Below, piece after piece: positions 8,605 through 20,099 of a DNA stretch of 64,000 bases. Positions within the stretch are counted from its first letter, which is position 1, and each line of letters opens with the position of its first letter. Source of the stretch: Sphingopyxis terrae subsp. terrae NBRC 15098 (GTDB lineage: Bacteria > Pseudomonadota > Alphaproteobacteria > Sphingomonadales > Sphingomonadaceae). A program made the translations under genes and the position numbers. The notes under the pieces are model-generated. The model saw nothing but the letters and a program-made list of their open reading frames with translations. It was not told the origin of the DNA and made no database searches. Location of the stretch: contig NZ_BCZQ01000008.1 in NCBI RefSeq assembly GCF_001598815.1, positions 1-64,000 of the forward strand. The letters run 5' to 3'.

Positions 8605-9852
8605 TTAATAGGGGCTTTTCGGCGCGGTCCCCGGACGCGTGAACAGCTTGCCGCGCTCGGCCCAGAAGACCAGCGCCAGCCCGGCGATGCCCGACACCAG
8701 AAAGGCATAGGCAAGCGGCAGGGTCGTACCGTTATAAAGCTGCCCGATCAGCGCGCCCATCACCGCGGCCAAGAGCGTCTTGCAGAAGCTCTGATAGGAG
8801 GAGGCGACGCCGGCCATATGGCCGAAATCCTCCATCGCGATCGATCCGAAATTGCTGCCGATGAAGCCGATCAGACCCACGTTGACCATCATCAGCGCGG
8901 TGAACATCCACAGCGTCTCGGCGCCGCTCAGCGCAACGACGATCTGCACCGTCGCGGTCGCCATGAAGGCAAAGACCGCGCTCTGCGACACGCGCCGCGC
9001 GCCGAAGCGCTCGACAATCGCCGCATTCGAGAAATTGGCGATCGCGATACCGGCGGCAACGCAGGCAAAGACGAGCGGAAACCAACTTTGCGCGCCGAAC
9101 ACCTCGGCGATGATCTGCTCGCTGCTGTTGAGATAGCCATAAAGCGCGCCCTGCATCATCGCCGACGCGATCATATAGCCCGCCGCCCGGCGGTGCCGCG
9201 TCACCGTCGCCCAGCCCGCGATCATCGTGCGCGCATCGAGCGGCCGGATATCGTCCGGATCGAGCGTTTCGGGCAGGCGGCGCAGCCAGAGCAGCATCAC
9301 GACGCCCATCACCGCCAGCACGATAAAAATCGCGCGCCAGTTCGCGACCGCCGTGATGCCGGCGCCCATCGTCGGCGCGATCGCGGGGACGATCATGAAC
9401 ACCAGAAAGATCATCGACAGCCGCTTCGCCATCGCGTCGCCCGAAAAGAGGTCGCGAATGACCGCGACGACGATCACGCCGAGCGCTGCGCTGATCATGC
9501 CGTGCCCGAAGCGCAGCGCGAGCAGCAGCGGGAAGCTGTTCGCCAGCCCGCAGCCGATCGAAAAGGCGACATAGGCGAACAGGGCGGGCACAAGCACACC
9601 CTTGCGGCCGAAGCGATCGGACAGCGGCCCGTAGAACAGCGAACCGATGCCGATGCCGAGCAAATAGGTCGAAATCACATATTGCCGGTCGTTCGCGACC
9701 GCGACCCCCAGCCCCTCGCCAATCGCGGGGAGCGCGGGCAGCATCGAATCGATGGCGAGCGCATTGAGCGCCATGACCATCGCCATCATGAACACCATTT
9801 CCCGGTCGCCGGGCATGCGGGACCGCGGGGCGGATTCGGTCATTTTGTGCAT
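8605..9852 (-). CDS. Bcr/CflA-type multidrug efflux MFS transporter
   Basis: About 415 residues forming 12 hydrophobic helices, typical of drug:H+ antiporters of the major facilitator superfamily. The first helix reads ALNALAIDSMLPALP, and the loop between helices 2 and 3 has GPLSDRFGRKGVL, the MFS motif A (GxLsDRxGRR). These fit the Bcr/CflA (DHA1) group that exports drugs such as bicyclomycin or chloramphenicol; the real substrate is unknown. Several starts are possible. The ATG at 9852 was chosen because an AGG lies about 7 bases upstream; a GTG at 9879 and an ATG at 9843 also fit. Confidence 0.87.
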   Translation of the reverse strand: MHKMTESAPRSRMPGDREMVFMMAMVMALNALAIDSMLPALPAIGEGLGVAVANDRQYVISTYLLGIGIGSLFYGPLSDRFGRKGVLVPALFAYVAFSIGCGLANSFPLLLALRFGHGMISAALGVIVVAVIRDLFSGDAMAKRLSMIFLVFMIVPAIAPTMGAGITAVANWRAIFIVLAVMGVVMLLWLRRLPETLDPDDIRPLDARTMIAGWATVTRHRRAAGYMIASAMMQGALYGYLNSSEQIIAEVFGAQSWFPLVFACVAAGIAIANFSNAAIVERFGARRVSQSAVFAFMATATVQIVVALSGAETLWMFTALMMVNVGLIGFIGSNFGSIAMEDFGHMAGVASSYQSFCKTLLAAVMGALIGQLYNGTTLPLAYAFLVSGIAGLALVFWAERGKLFTRPGTAPKSPY

Positions 9853-9966
9853 TGCGAAAGGCCTATGCGCCTCCGACACGGTTTTGGATAGCCCCGCGCC
9901 GCCGAAAAGCTATGCAATGCAGCAACATCGGCGCAGTCGGCGGTCTATGACGCCCCATCTGCCCAC

Positions 9967-9996
9967 AAAAAAAGGGCCGCTCCAACAGAGCGGCCC
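9967..9996 (-). terminator. Terminator of the M16 peptidase / small protein unit
   Basis: GGGCCGCT and AGCGGCCC form a perfect 8-bp stem with a 7-base loop. On the minus strand it is followed by seven T residues, a classic rho-independent terminator just downstream of the small conserved gene. Confidence 0.88.
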
Positions 9997-10020
9997 CTCT
10001 CATTTCCGATATCCGGACGA

Positions 10021-10323
10021 TCAGGCCTGACGGGTGCCCGTCATCGCCATCGAACCGAACGGGCCGGCCTTGATCGTGCCGGTCAGCGTGTCGCCGTCGA
10101 TCGTCGCTTCGCATTCGAGCGTCATCGGCATCGGCACCTTCATGTTCATCGTCCACGTCAGCTTGTTGCCGTCGACCTTGCCATTCTCGACATCGAGCGA
10201 GCCCATCGCGCCGGCATTCTGGCCGGTGAAGCTGTCGCCATTGCTGTTCACGGTGAAAACCGACTTCTGGTCGCCCATCGGCGACTTGGTAACGCAGTCA
10301 TAATTGCCATCGACCTGAGACAT
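10021..10323 (-). CDS. Small conserved protein, beta-rich, unknown function
   Basis: A 100-residue protein with no signal peptide or membrane helix. It is rich in G, T, N and alternating hydrophobic residues (for example NGDSFTGQNAGAMGSLDVEN), which suggests a small beta-sheet fold with repeated SFTG/TLTG-like turns. I recognise no family with confidence. The ATG is preceded by AGGAG at good spacing, and the gene starts 25 bases after the M16 peptidase stop, so the two are probably cotranscribed and end at the same terminator. Confidence 0.72.
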   Translation of the reverse strand: MSQVDGNYDCVTKSPMGDQKSVFTVNSNGDSFTGQNAGAMGSLDVENGKVDGNKLTWTMNMKVPMPMTLECEATIDGDTLTGTIKAGPFGSMAMTGTRQA

Positions 10324-10348
10324 CGAAACTCTCCTACTGAAACTAATG

Positions 10349-13234
10349 TTAGTTAGCGGGCTTCGCTGTTTCCACGGGCAGGCCCAATCCGTCAAGCTGC
10401 GGTTTCACCACCGCGGCATCGCCGACGACAACATAGACGAGGTCGCCGGTGCTCAGCTCCTTGCGCGCTGCGGCATCAAGCTCCTCGGCCGTCATCGCCT
10501 CATATTTCGCCGGCAGCGTTTCATAATAATTGTCGGGCCGGTGATATTTGGCAATCGCACGCAAGCCGCCGAGCACGTCGCCCGATGTCTCGAAGCTGCC
10601 CGGCAGTTCGCGTACGCTGCCGTTCGTCGTGCGTTCCAGCTCTTCGGCGGTTACGCCCTTGTCGCCGATGAACGCGGTCAATTCCTTCTGGAATTCACGG
10701 ATCGAGTCGCCGGTGCGGTCGGCCTGCACCGGCGCCACCGCCACCCAGGTCACGCGGTCGGCTTCGCCCGAAACGCGCGAGCGCACGCCATAGGACCAGC
10801 CCTTGGTCTCGCGCAGGTTCATGTTGAAGCGCGAAAGGAAGCTGCCGCCGAAAATATCGTTCGCCTGGCGCAGAACCTCCAGATCGTCGCCGCCTTTCAC
10901 GTCGAGCACCTTGCCCGCGATGATGATCGACTGCGGCGACTTGGGCCGATCGACGAGCAGGATGCGCGGCTGCGGCTTGGGAATCGCGATCTCGAAATGC
11001 TTTTCGGGTTTCGCGGTCTTCGGCGCCTTCCAGTCGCCGAAAGCGGCGTCGAGCTGCTTCGTGACGTCTTTCAGTGTCGTGTCGCCGACGACGAAGACGC
11101 GGGCATTGTCGGGGCGAATCCACGTCTGATGGAATGCCGCGAGCTGGTCGCGCGTCGCGGCTTTGACCGCCGCTTCGTTGCCGAGGCCCGACGGCGGGAT
11201 GCCATAGGGATGATCGGCGCCGTAAAGCACCGGCATCAGCACGCGGCTGGCGATCGCATTGGGATTGTTGAGTTCGGCGTTCAGGCGGTTGAGCTGCTGC
11301 GCGCGCACCCGCTCCAGTTCCTTGCCGTCGAAGGCCGGGTTACGGATATAATCGGCGAGCAGGCCCAGCGACGCGCTGAGGTTCGGCTTGAGCGCGAACA
11401 GGCTGAACACCGTTTCGTCGGCGTTCGCCGAGCCGTCGATCTGGGCGCCGAGGCGTTCCTTCGCTTCGGCGAAGGCGATCGAATCTTTGCTCGTCGTGCC
11501 TTCGTCCATCAGGCTGAGCATCAACGACTGGGTGCCGAGCGCATTGTGCGGATCGGCGGCATAGCCGGCATCGAAGCTCACCGCGACCTGCACCGTTGGC
11601 ACCGCGGTCCGGCGCGCGAAGACGACTTCCATTCCGTTCTTCAGCTTGGCGCGTTCGATCGCCGGAAATTCGAGCGCCTTGAGGTCCGTCACCGCAGGAA
11701 GCTGCGAACGATCGGCGATCGAGGTCGCCGTCCCGACACCCGTGTCGGGGCCGACATCGCCCAGCGCCGCATTCCAGTAACGGTCGGGCGATACCGCCGC
11801 CACCGGCTTGCCGTCGGTGAAGGCGCCGCCGCGATTTTCACCGCCTTCGGTGCGCTCGCCGGGCGAGTAGGTCAGCGAGAAGGCCGGACGCGACATCCAT
11901 TTGTCGGCCACCGCCTTCGCCTGCTCGGGGGTCACCTTGGCCAGCCGGTCGAGCTCGGTCTTGTAATAGGCGGGATCGTTCGAATAGAGCGCGCCCTCTG
12001 CCAGCGTCACCGCCTTGCCGCCGAAGCCGCCGACCGATTCCAGCCCCGAAATCGTGCCGCCGAGATAGCTGGCCGCGGCGCGCTGCAATTCGTCCGCAGT
12101 CGGGCCGGTCGCCAGGAAATCGGCGATCTGTGCGTCGAGCTTTTCGCCGACGACCTTCGGATCGACGCCCGGCTTCACGTCGGCCTGAACGATCAGGAAG
12201 CCTGCATCCTCCAGCGTTTGTGCGAACGCCGCGACGCTGACCGCGACCGGATCCTTGCGGACGAGCGCGTTGTCGAGCCGCGACGACGACAGCCCGCCGA
12301 GCACCGCGGTCGCCATTTGCAGCGGCACCGATTCGGGGTCGTTGAGGCCGGGGATCGCCCACATGCGATAGATGCGCGTGGTCGGGATGAGATCCTTGAC
12401 CTCCTTGGCGAGCGGCGCGGGGAGCGTCGGAACTGCGGTTTGCGGTGCCTTCACTTCGGGGCCGCGCGGAATGTCGCCGAACCATTCGGCAACCTTGGTC
12501 TTTGCGGTGGCAAGGTCGATGTCGCCCGCCAGCACGAGCACGGCATTGTTCGGGCCGTAATTGTCGCTGAACCACTTCTTCACATCGGCAAGGCTCGCCG
12601 TGTTGAGGTCGGCCATCGAACCGATAGTGCTGTGATGATAGGGGTGCCCCTTCGGGAAGAGGTTTTCGAAGATTTCGTACCGCAGCAGGCCATAGGGATT
12701 ATTGTCGCCCTGGCGTTTTTCGTTCTGGACGACGCCGCGCTGGTTATCGAGCTTTTCCTGCGTCACCGCGCCGAGCAGATGGCCCATGCGGTCGCTTTCG
12801 AGGAACAGCGCGCGGTCGAGCGCGCCGGTCGGCACCGTTTCGAAATAGTTGGTGCGGTCGGTATTGGTCGTGCCGTTGAAATCGGTCGCGCCGACCTGTT
12901 GCAGCGGTTCAAAGAAGTCGCCCGGCGAATTTTCCGAACCGTTGAACATCAGATGTTCGAACAGATGCGCAAAACCCGTCTTGCCCGCGGGTTCGTGCTT
13001 CGATCCGACGCGATACCAGACCGACACCGCGACGACCGGCGCCTTGTGATCTTCGTGCACGATCACGCGCAGTCCGTTGTCGAGCGTGAAGCTCTGGTAC
13101 GGAATATCGACCGCCTTCACCAGTTCGGAAATCGGCGCGGGCTGCGCCTCCTTGGCTTTGGCAAGGGCGGGGCCGGCCGCGACGAGCGACGTCGATACGG
13201 CCAGGGCGACGGCAAAGCGATGGAAGCGGGTCAT
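10349..13234 (-). CDS. M16 family zinc metallopeptidase, two-domain, secreted
   Basis: A 961-residue insulinase/pitrilysin-type peptidase. A signal peptide (MTRFHRFAVALAVSTSLVAAGPALA) directs it to the periplasm or beyond. The inverted zinc motif HxxEH is intact as HLFEH at about residues 90-94, with a downstream acidic ligand near QNEKRQGDNNP. A second M16-like domain fills the C-terminal half and lacks the zinc motif, as in most two-domain members; the halves form a clam shell around peptide substrates. The ATG at 13234 has AGAGGA just upstream and begins the signal peptide, so the longer in-frame extension is rejected. Likely role: degradation of periplasmic peptides. Confidence 0.92.
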   Translation of the reverse strand: MTRFHRFAVALAVSTSLVAAGPALAKAKEAQPAPISELVKAVDIPYQSFTLDNGLRVIVHEDHKAPVVAVSVWYRVGSKHEPAGKTGFAHLFEHLMFNGSENSPGDFFEPLQQVGATDFNGTTNTDRTNYFETVPTGALDRALFLESDRMGHLLGAVTQEKLDNQRGVVQNEKRQGDNNPYGLLRYEIFENLFPKGHPYHHSTIGSMADLNTASLADVKKWFSDNYGPNNAVLVLAGDIDLATAKTKVAEWFGDIPRGPEVKAPQTAVPTLPAPLAKEVKDLIPTTRIYRMWAIPGLNDPESVPLQMATAVLGGLSSSRLDNALVRKDPVAVSVAAFAQTLEDAGFLIVQADVKPGVDPKVVGEKLDAQIADFLATGPTADELQRAAASYLGGTISGLESVGGFGGKAVTLAEGALYSNDPAYYKTELDRLAKVTPEQAKAVADKWMSRPAFSLTYSPGERTEGGENRGGAFTDGKPVAAVSPDRYWNAALGDVGPDTGVGTATSIADRSQLPAVTDLKALEFPAIERAKLKNGMEVVFARRTAVPTVQVAVSFDAGYAADPHNALGTQSLMLSLMDEGTTSKDSIAFAEAKERLGAQIDGSANADETVFSLFALKPNLSASLGLLADYIRNPAFDGKELERVRAQQLNRLNAELNNPNAIASRVLMPVLYGADHPYGIPPSGLGNEAAVKAATRDQLAAFHQTWIRPDNARVFVVGDTTLKDVTKQLDAAFGDWKAPKTAKPEKHFEIAIPKPQPRILLVDRPKSPQSIIIAGKVLDVKGGDDLEVLRQANDIFGGSFLSRFNMNLRETKGWSYGVRSRVSGEADRVTWVAVAPVQADRTGDSIREFQKELTAFIGDKGVTAEELERTTNGSVRELPGSFETSGDVLGGLRAIAKYHRPDNYYETLPAKYEAMTAEELDAAARKELSTGDLVYVVVGDAAVVKPQLDGLGLPVETAKPAN

Positions 13235-13328
13235 GGATATCCTCTTGAAACCGGGGGCACGAAACGCGCCGGTGACGAGCATGCCGGACGGCACTGTATC
13301 AACGGTTTAGGACAGCTCTGCTGCGCTT

Positions 13329-15482
13329 TCAAGGCCGATAGAATCGCGCTCCGCTCGCGCGAAGCGCCGCCGGATCGAAAAGCACCGGCTTCAACCGATG
13401 CGCGACGAACAGAGGCGCCTGGTCGTTGTAATGCGGACTTTCCGGTCGCGTCGTCGCGGCACCGAAGGGCTGCACCGATTCCGAATGGACGCGTCCCGCC
13501 TTGTCCCACGTCACGAACATGATGAAGCTGTCGCCGTGCCGCACCTTCAGACGGCCGTCGGGTTCGACGTCCCACAGGGTCGAGGCGCGCACCGTATCGT
13601 TGCCGCCATCGAGCGGCAGGTCGACCCGGTGGGCGCCCTCGCCATGGCGCAACCGCAGCACCGTCCCCAGCCCGGGGTCGAGCGTCCCGAAATATGTCTG
13701 AAGATGCGCGGCGCTTTCGCGCAGCACCGTCATCGGATCGGGGTCGGCCTTGCGCTGATAATGGCTGCCATTCGCCGGACGCAGAACGAGCAGCGCGAGC
13801 GCATCGCCCTGCCCTTTGCCGTCCAGGTTCCAGTCCCACGCGCGCAGCAAATCTTGCGCCGCCGCGATCTGCGCATCGCCCTTGGCATCGAGCGCGAGCA
13901 GCCGGTCGATCCAGACCTTGGCATAGCCGCTCTTCGCGTAGGCGGTGTCATATTTGATCGTCTTCAGCCGCGCGGCGTCGATCGGTCCTGGCGCCCCGAA
14001 CAGGTCGATCAGGCGCACCGCGCGATTGGTCATGTCGTCCTCGATCCCCATCAGCGGCGAAAAGGCGGCCGGATCGAGTTCGCTGCCCGGCCCCGCCGCG
14101 ACCCACGGCGTATTGTTGGCGTTCATCACAAAACCCGAGCGCGGATTGACCAGCGCTGGCACCCGTTCGAACGGCAATGTCTTGGTCCAGACGTCGGCCG
14201 ATGTGTCCCCGGGCAGCACGCCGCGCCAGTTGAAACCCGCCGGGCGGTCAGGGAACATCGCGTTGTAGAACAGGCCGATATTGCCCTTGGCATCGGCATA
14301 GATGAAGTTGGTCGCCGGAACCCCCTGCCCCGCCATCGCCGCGCGCCATTCGGCGAAATCCTTCGCCTTGTTCAGCCGGTAATATTGGGTGACCATCGCC
14401 GACTGGTCCATGCCGGCATAGCGAATGGCAAAGGCACCCTTGGCATTCTTGATCACCGGGCCCTGGACCGATCGCCACACGGTCTGCGGCACCGGCAGCA
14501 CGAAGGGACCATATTTGACGCGCAGCCACACGCGCCGCTTTTCCAGCGGCAGCCATTTGCCATCGAAGCGATATTTCTCGCCGCTGTCGTCGAGCACCAG
14601 CTTGTACACGTCGATCAGGTCTGGCCGGTTCACCGTGTTGGTCCAGCCCAGATATTTATTGTGGCCAAGGAAAGGGTAAGGCGAACCGGGAAAGTTGGCG
14701 CCCGCAAAATCCCACCCTTCGCCCGAATGGACGACCAGTTCGTACCAGGCGACCCCGCCGGTCCACGGCTGATGCGAATTGGAAACGAGCCGCGTCGCGC
14801 CATCGGGGGCTCGGCCCGGCGCCACCGCCATACCGTTCGACCCATTATGGTCGGGATCGCGGCCGACCGGCGTCAGCTCGCGCGGGACGAGCTTGCCGGC
14901 TGCATCGAGCGCCGGACCGCCTTCGCGGAACAATGGCTTGCCTTCGGTCAGGCGCCCCAGCACCGAATCGAGCCCGAAGAAGAAGGGCGAACGCAGCACG
15001 AAACCGGCGACCACATCCTCGCCGGTCACCGGGAACAGCCCCGACAGGCGCACCTCGTCGGGGTGCTTGTCGGCATAATGGTTGAGCCCCGCAGCATAGG
15101 CGGTGAACAGCGCGCGCACGTCGGCGGGCAGGCGCGGCCAGTCGCGTGCCGCGGTCTTGCGGATATCGAGGAGCTCCGCGACATAATCGATCTTGGCGCC
15201 ATCGGCACCGAGCAGCGCGCCGGTGCGCCCGCGCGTCATCGCGATCACCTCTTGCAGCGTCGCAAAATCATCCTCCGAATGGGCGTAGGCGACGCCATAG
15301 GCGACGTCGGCATCGGTCTTGCCGAAGATATGCGGCACCCCGAACTTGTCGCGCGCGATCTGCACATCGGTCGGCCGGAACGCCGGTGCGGGCGAAGCCT
15401 CGGCGGTCAACGGGTCCCACGCCGCAAGACCCACCGCCACCGCGACGAGCAGGAGGACGAGGCCAAGGAAAAATTTACGCAT
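13329..15482 (-). CDS. Penicillin acylase family protein (Ntn hydrolase)
   Basis: A 717-residue precursor of the penicillin G acylase / acyl-homoserine lactone acylase family. These enzymes cleave amide bonds in the periplasm after splitting themselves into alpha and beta chains. The N-terminal hydrophobic segment [18 protein letters not shown] is a signal peptide or anchor. The expected N-terminal nucleophile is the serine in [13 protein letters not shown], preceded by Gly as required for autoprocessing. Typical motifs include [23 protein letters not shown] near the N-terminus. It is transcribed away from clpB and lies upstream of the M16 gene with a 94-base gap. Substrate (beta-lactam, AHL or other N-acyl amide) cannot be decided. 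Confidence 0.9.
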   Translation of the reverse strand: MRKFFLGLVLLLVAVAVGLAAWDPLTAEASPAPAFRPTDVQIARDKFGVPHIFGKTDADVAYGVAYAHSEDDFATLQEVIAMTRGRTGALLGADGAKIDYVAELLDIRKTAARDWPRLPADVRALFTAYAAGLNHYADKHPDEVRLSGLFPVTGEDVVAGFVLRSPFFFGLDSVLGRLTEGKPLFREGGPALDAAGKLVPRELTPVGRDPDHNGSNGMAVAPGRAPDGATRLVSNSHQPWTGGVAWYELVVHSGEGWDFAGANFPGSPYPFLGHNKYLGWTNTVNRPDLIDVYKLVLDDSGEKYRFDGKWLPLEKRRVWLRVKYGPFVLPVPQTVWRSVQGPVIKNAKGAFAIRYAGMDQSAMVTQYYRLNKAKDFAEWRAAMAGQGVPATNFIYADAKGNIGLFYNAMFPDRPAGFNWRGVLPGDTSADVWTKTLPFERVPALVNPRSGFVMNANNTPWVAAGPGSELDPAAFSPLMGIEDDMTNRAVRLIDLFGAPGPIDAARLKTIKYDTAYAKSGYAKVWIDRLLALDAKGDAQIAAAQDLLRAWDWNLDGKGQGDALALLVLRPANGSHYQRKADPDPMTVLRESAAHLQTYFGTLDPGLGTVLRLRHGEGAHRVDLPLDGGNDTVRASTLWDVEPDGRLKVRHGDSFIMFVTWDKAGRVHSESVQPFGAATTRPESPHYNDQAPLFVAHRLKPVLFDPAALRASGARFYRP

Positions 15483-15557
15483 CCGCTTTCCCGCTCTATA
15501 TACTATGGCGACTGGGCGACCTCATGGCGGAAAATTTGCGGCGCGAAAAGCCATGCT

Positions 15558-15588
15558 CTTGTGTTGCAAATGGGCAACACTATCTCTG
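15558..15588 (+). promoter_or_regulatory. RpoH (sigma-32) heat-shock promoter of clpB with palindrome in the spacer
   Basis: CTTG (15558-15561), a 17-base spacer, then ACTATCTCTG (15579-15588) match the alphaproteobacterial RpoH consensus CTTG-N17-CYTATNTNNG at all but one position. The start of clpB is 25 bases further on. Overlapping the spacer is a perfect 7-bp inverted repeat GTGTTGC-N6-GCAACAC (15561-15580), which could be an operator for a second regulator. Confidence 0.8.
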
Positions 15589-15612
15589 GTGACGAGAAAG
15601 GGGCTTATCCAC

Positions 15613-18192
<2,580 letters not shown>

Positions 18193-18235
18193 TCTTGAAG
18201 AGGATAGGAGCGTGTACTTTTACAAGCGAGGCATT

Positions 18236-18499
18236 CTAATTTCCGATAGCGCCTCTCTGGACTTGGGCACGCTCAATATTACCGCGGTTCTCGCGCATTT
18301 CTTCGGCCCATTCGGCGCGCGTCTTGCAGACTTTTGTGGCGCGAAGGCGGCTGCCCAGAACTTCCTCTTTACGACAAACGACTTCGTTCGGATCGGCGAG
18401 CTTCTTTTTCTTCCCTGCCGGCTCAGCAAAAGCCGGCCCAGGCACCAGCATTGCCCCGCCAATCAGGGCAGTCAACAACAAGGATCGCATTTGGTGCAT
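18236..18499 (-). CDS. Small secreted two-cysteine protein, CR..GSR..KVCKT.AEW family
   Basis: An 87-residue protein with a signal peptide (MRSLLLTALIGGAMLVPGPAFA) and a short charged mature part. The mature sequence has the pattern VCRKEEVLGSRLRATKVCKTRAEW, with two cysteines that could form a disulfide. A paralog with the same spacing of key residues lies at 27780-28025. No function is known to me. It follows the TPR-2OG oxygenase gene on the same strand. The ATG at 18499 was chosen because AAGG lies 8 bases upstream; a GTG sits one codon earlier. The mature part contains no tyrosine, so it is not an obvious target for the nearby sulfotransferase. Confidence 0.75.
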   Translation of the reverse strand: MHQMRSLLLTALIGGAMLVPGPAFAEPAGKKKKLADPNEVVCRKEEVLGSRLRATKVCKTRAEWAEEMRENRGNIERAQVQRGAIGN

Positions 18500-18578
18500 C
18501 ACTAAAACCTTCCATGGCGCTCTACATTCAGTCTAAATGTACGACGCTGAAAGGCCAAGTTCTTTAATATCAGGTCGC

Positions 18579-20099
18579 TCAGCGTGGCGGCGCAACGTCG
18601 AACGCCACGGTCAGCCGTTCGCCATCGCTGAATGGTTGCGTGCCGTGCCAAAGCCATGAGGGAAAAAGCACTAGCCGCCCGGGAATCGGCTCAACTAGCT
18701 GTGTGGGCGGCATATTCAATCCAAGCGCCGCCTGCGGCTCACCCAGCTTAAACCAGCCAGCGTCGGCGCGATCACCCCGCTGCCGCTTGGGCAATGCAAC
18801 ATACAGTGCTGAGCTGATCCAGCCTTGGGGGTGTACGTGATTGGCGTGAAATCCCCCATGGTGCAATCGCACCGACCAGCTCCCGGCAAATCGGACTCGT
18901 CGATCGCGCCGCATTGCAAGTAGTGGATGTTCCGGGTCGGTTTCGGGCAGCGCAGCGATATATGCCTTAACCGCTTCGGTCACCGAAGCACGCAGCGCGC
19001 GCGCCATAGGGTCCACGCGACAGAATAGAGGGCCGTCCGTCTGCGTACCGCCGCGTACCGACTGGTCGAGATATTCGCCGCGTGCGATGTGGAGTGACCG
19101 CACATACTCTGCCAACTGCGCCAACGGCGGCAGGCGGTCGCTAAGGTCGAAGGCCCTAACCAGCGCAGGATTGCCGGACAGCCAGTCCGCGCGCCGATCG
19201 TCGGTCAGGCGCCAAAGCAAGTCTGCATAAGGCCAGATCGCTCCGCGTCGCGCGCCACCGGCTTCGATTTCGGCATCGATGAGCGGGCCTACCTGCGCAA
19301 AACGCCGCGTTCGCAATAGATGCCGAACAAACCATATTCGCGTGCTCTGACGCATTGCCTCGCCAGGCAGCGCTTCGAATAGTTGGTCGGCCCGATCGCC
19401 GTCTCCACACTCCGCTGCGCAGATCGCCGCATAGTCAGCGATCTCGGGACCGGGAACGCCCGCTGCCTCGGCGCGCAAGATCGCTTCGACGAGCTCCGCA
19501 TAATTCTCACCCTCCAGATGAAGATTGAAAAGCGCGCGCCAAAGCGGCAGCGACTTGGGCGCCTGCACGAGTGCGCGCTCCAGCGACGCATAGGCTTCCT
19601 CCGCGCGCCCCATCAAGGCACGAAGCTGCGCGAGTTGGACGTGCCCGGCAATCCACATCGGGACCTGCATCAAAATGGAATCGAGCGCAGCCTCGGCTTC
19701 ATTGCCTCGCCCCGTCGCCCAGCGCGCCGCAGCGAGGCCGATCAGGACATCGCTGCTGGGTGGCCCCGATCGTTCGGCAGTCTCGAACAAGGCTACCGCA
19801 TCGAGCCCGGCCTCATAGGCGACGCGTGCGTGACCATGCGCAATACTGGCATCGCCCGGAGCAAGCCGCACCGCTTCCTCGAAGGCTGCAAGCGCCGCTG
19901 CGTGATCATCGAGCCCTCGGTGGAGCAGACCGGTCCATTGCCAGAGCCGGGCACTACCCGACCGGTTCGCGGCCGCCGCCACCAGCGGCAACACCGACTC
20001 CTCTTCACCTTCGTCGAGCGCCAGGTTCGCGAGCCCCCCGATCTCGTCGACATCCGCCCGTCCCGAACGGGCCGCCGCGAGGCGTGCCGCGAAATTCAC
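18579..20099 (-). CDS. TPR protein with C-terminal 2OG-Fe(II) oxygenase domain
   Basis: A 506-residue cytoplasmic protein. The first 300 or so residues are alpha-helical TPR-like repeats (for example HAAALAAFEEAVRLAPGD). The C-terminal 200 match the putative 2OG-Fe(II) oxygenase family PF13759: HHGGFHANHVHPQGWIS supplies the histidine-rich metal site, and GRLVLFPSWLWHGTQPF plus the arginine in ERLTVAFDV supply the distal histidine and 2-oxoglutarate-binding arginine. Such enzymes hydroxylate peptides or small molecules. It begins with GTG inside the stop codon of the preceding hydroxylase gene (GTGA), so translation is probably coupled. It is the third enzyme of the unit behind the first TonB-dependent receptor. 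Confidence 0.86.
   Translation of the reverse strand: MNFAARLAAARSGRADVDEIGGLANLALDEGEEESVLPLVAAAANRSGSARLWQWTGLLHRGLDDHAAALAAFEEAVRLAPGDASIAHGHARVAYEAGLDAVALFETAERSGPPSSDVLIGLAAARWATGRGNEAEAALDSILMQVPMWIAGHVQLAQLRALMGRAEEAYASLERALVQAPKSLPLWRALFNLHLEGENYAELVEAILRAEAAGVPGPEIADYAAICAAECGDGDRADQLFEALPGEAMRQSTRIWFVRHLLRTRRFAQVGPLIDAEIEAGGARRGAIWPYADLLWRLTDDRRADWLSGNPALVRAFDLSDRLPPLAQLAEYVRSLHIARGEYLDQSVRGGTQTDGPLFCRVDPMARALRASVTEAVKAYIAALPETDPEHPLLAMRRDRRVRFAGSWSVRLHHGGFHANHVHPQGWISSALYVALPKRQRGDRADAGWFKLGEPQAALGLNMPPTQLVEPIPGRLVLFPSWLWHGTQPFSDGERLTVAFDVAPPR

Noticed and set aside
10346-13522. A plus-strand open frame of more than 1000 codons opposite the M16 peptidase gene
   Set aside because: It is a shadow of the real gene on the other strand. 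High GC at third positions removes stop codons in antisense frames, and the translation is Arg/His/Gly-rich with no domain.
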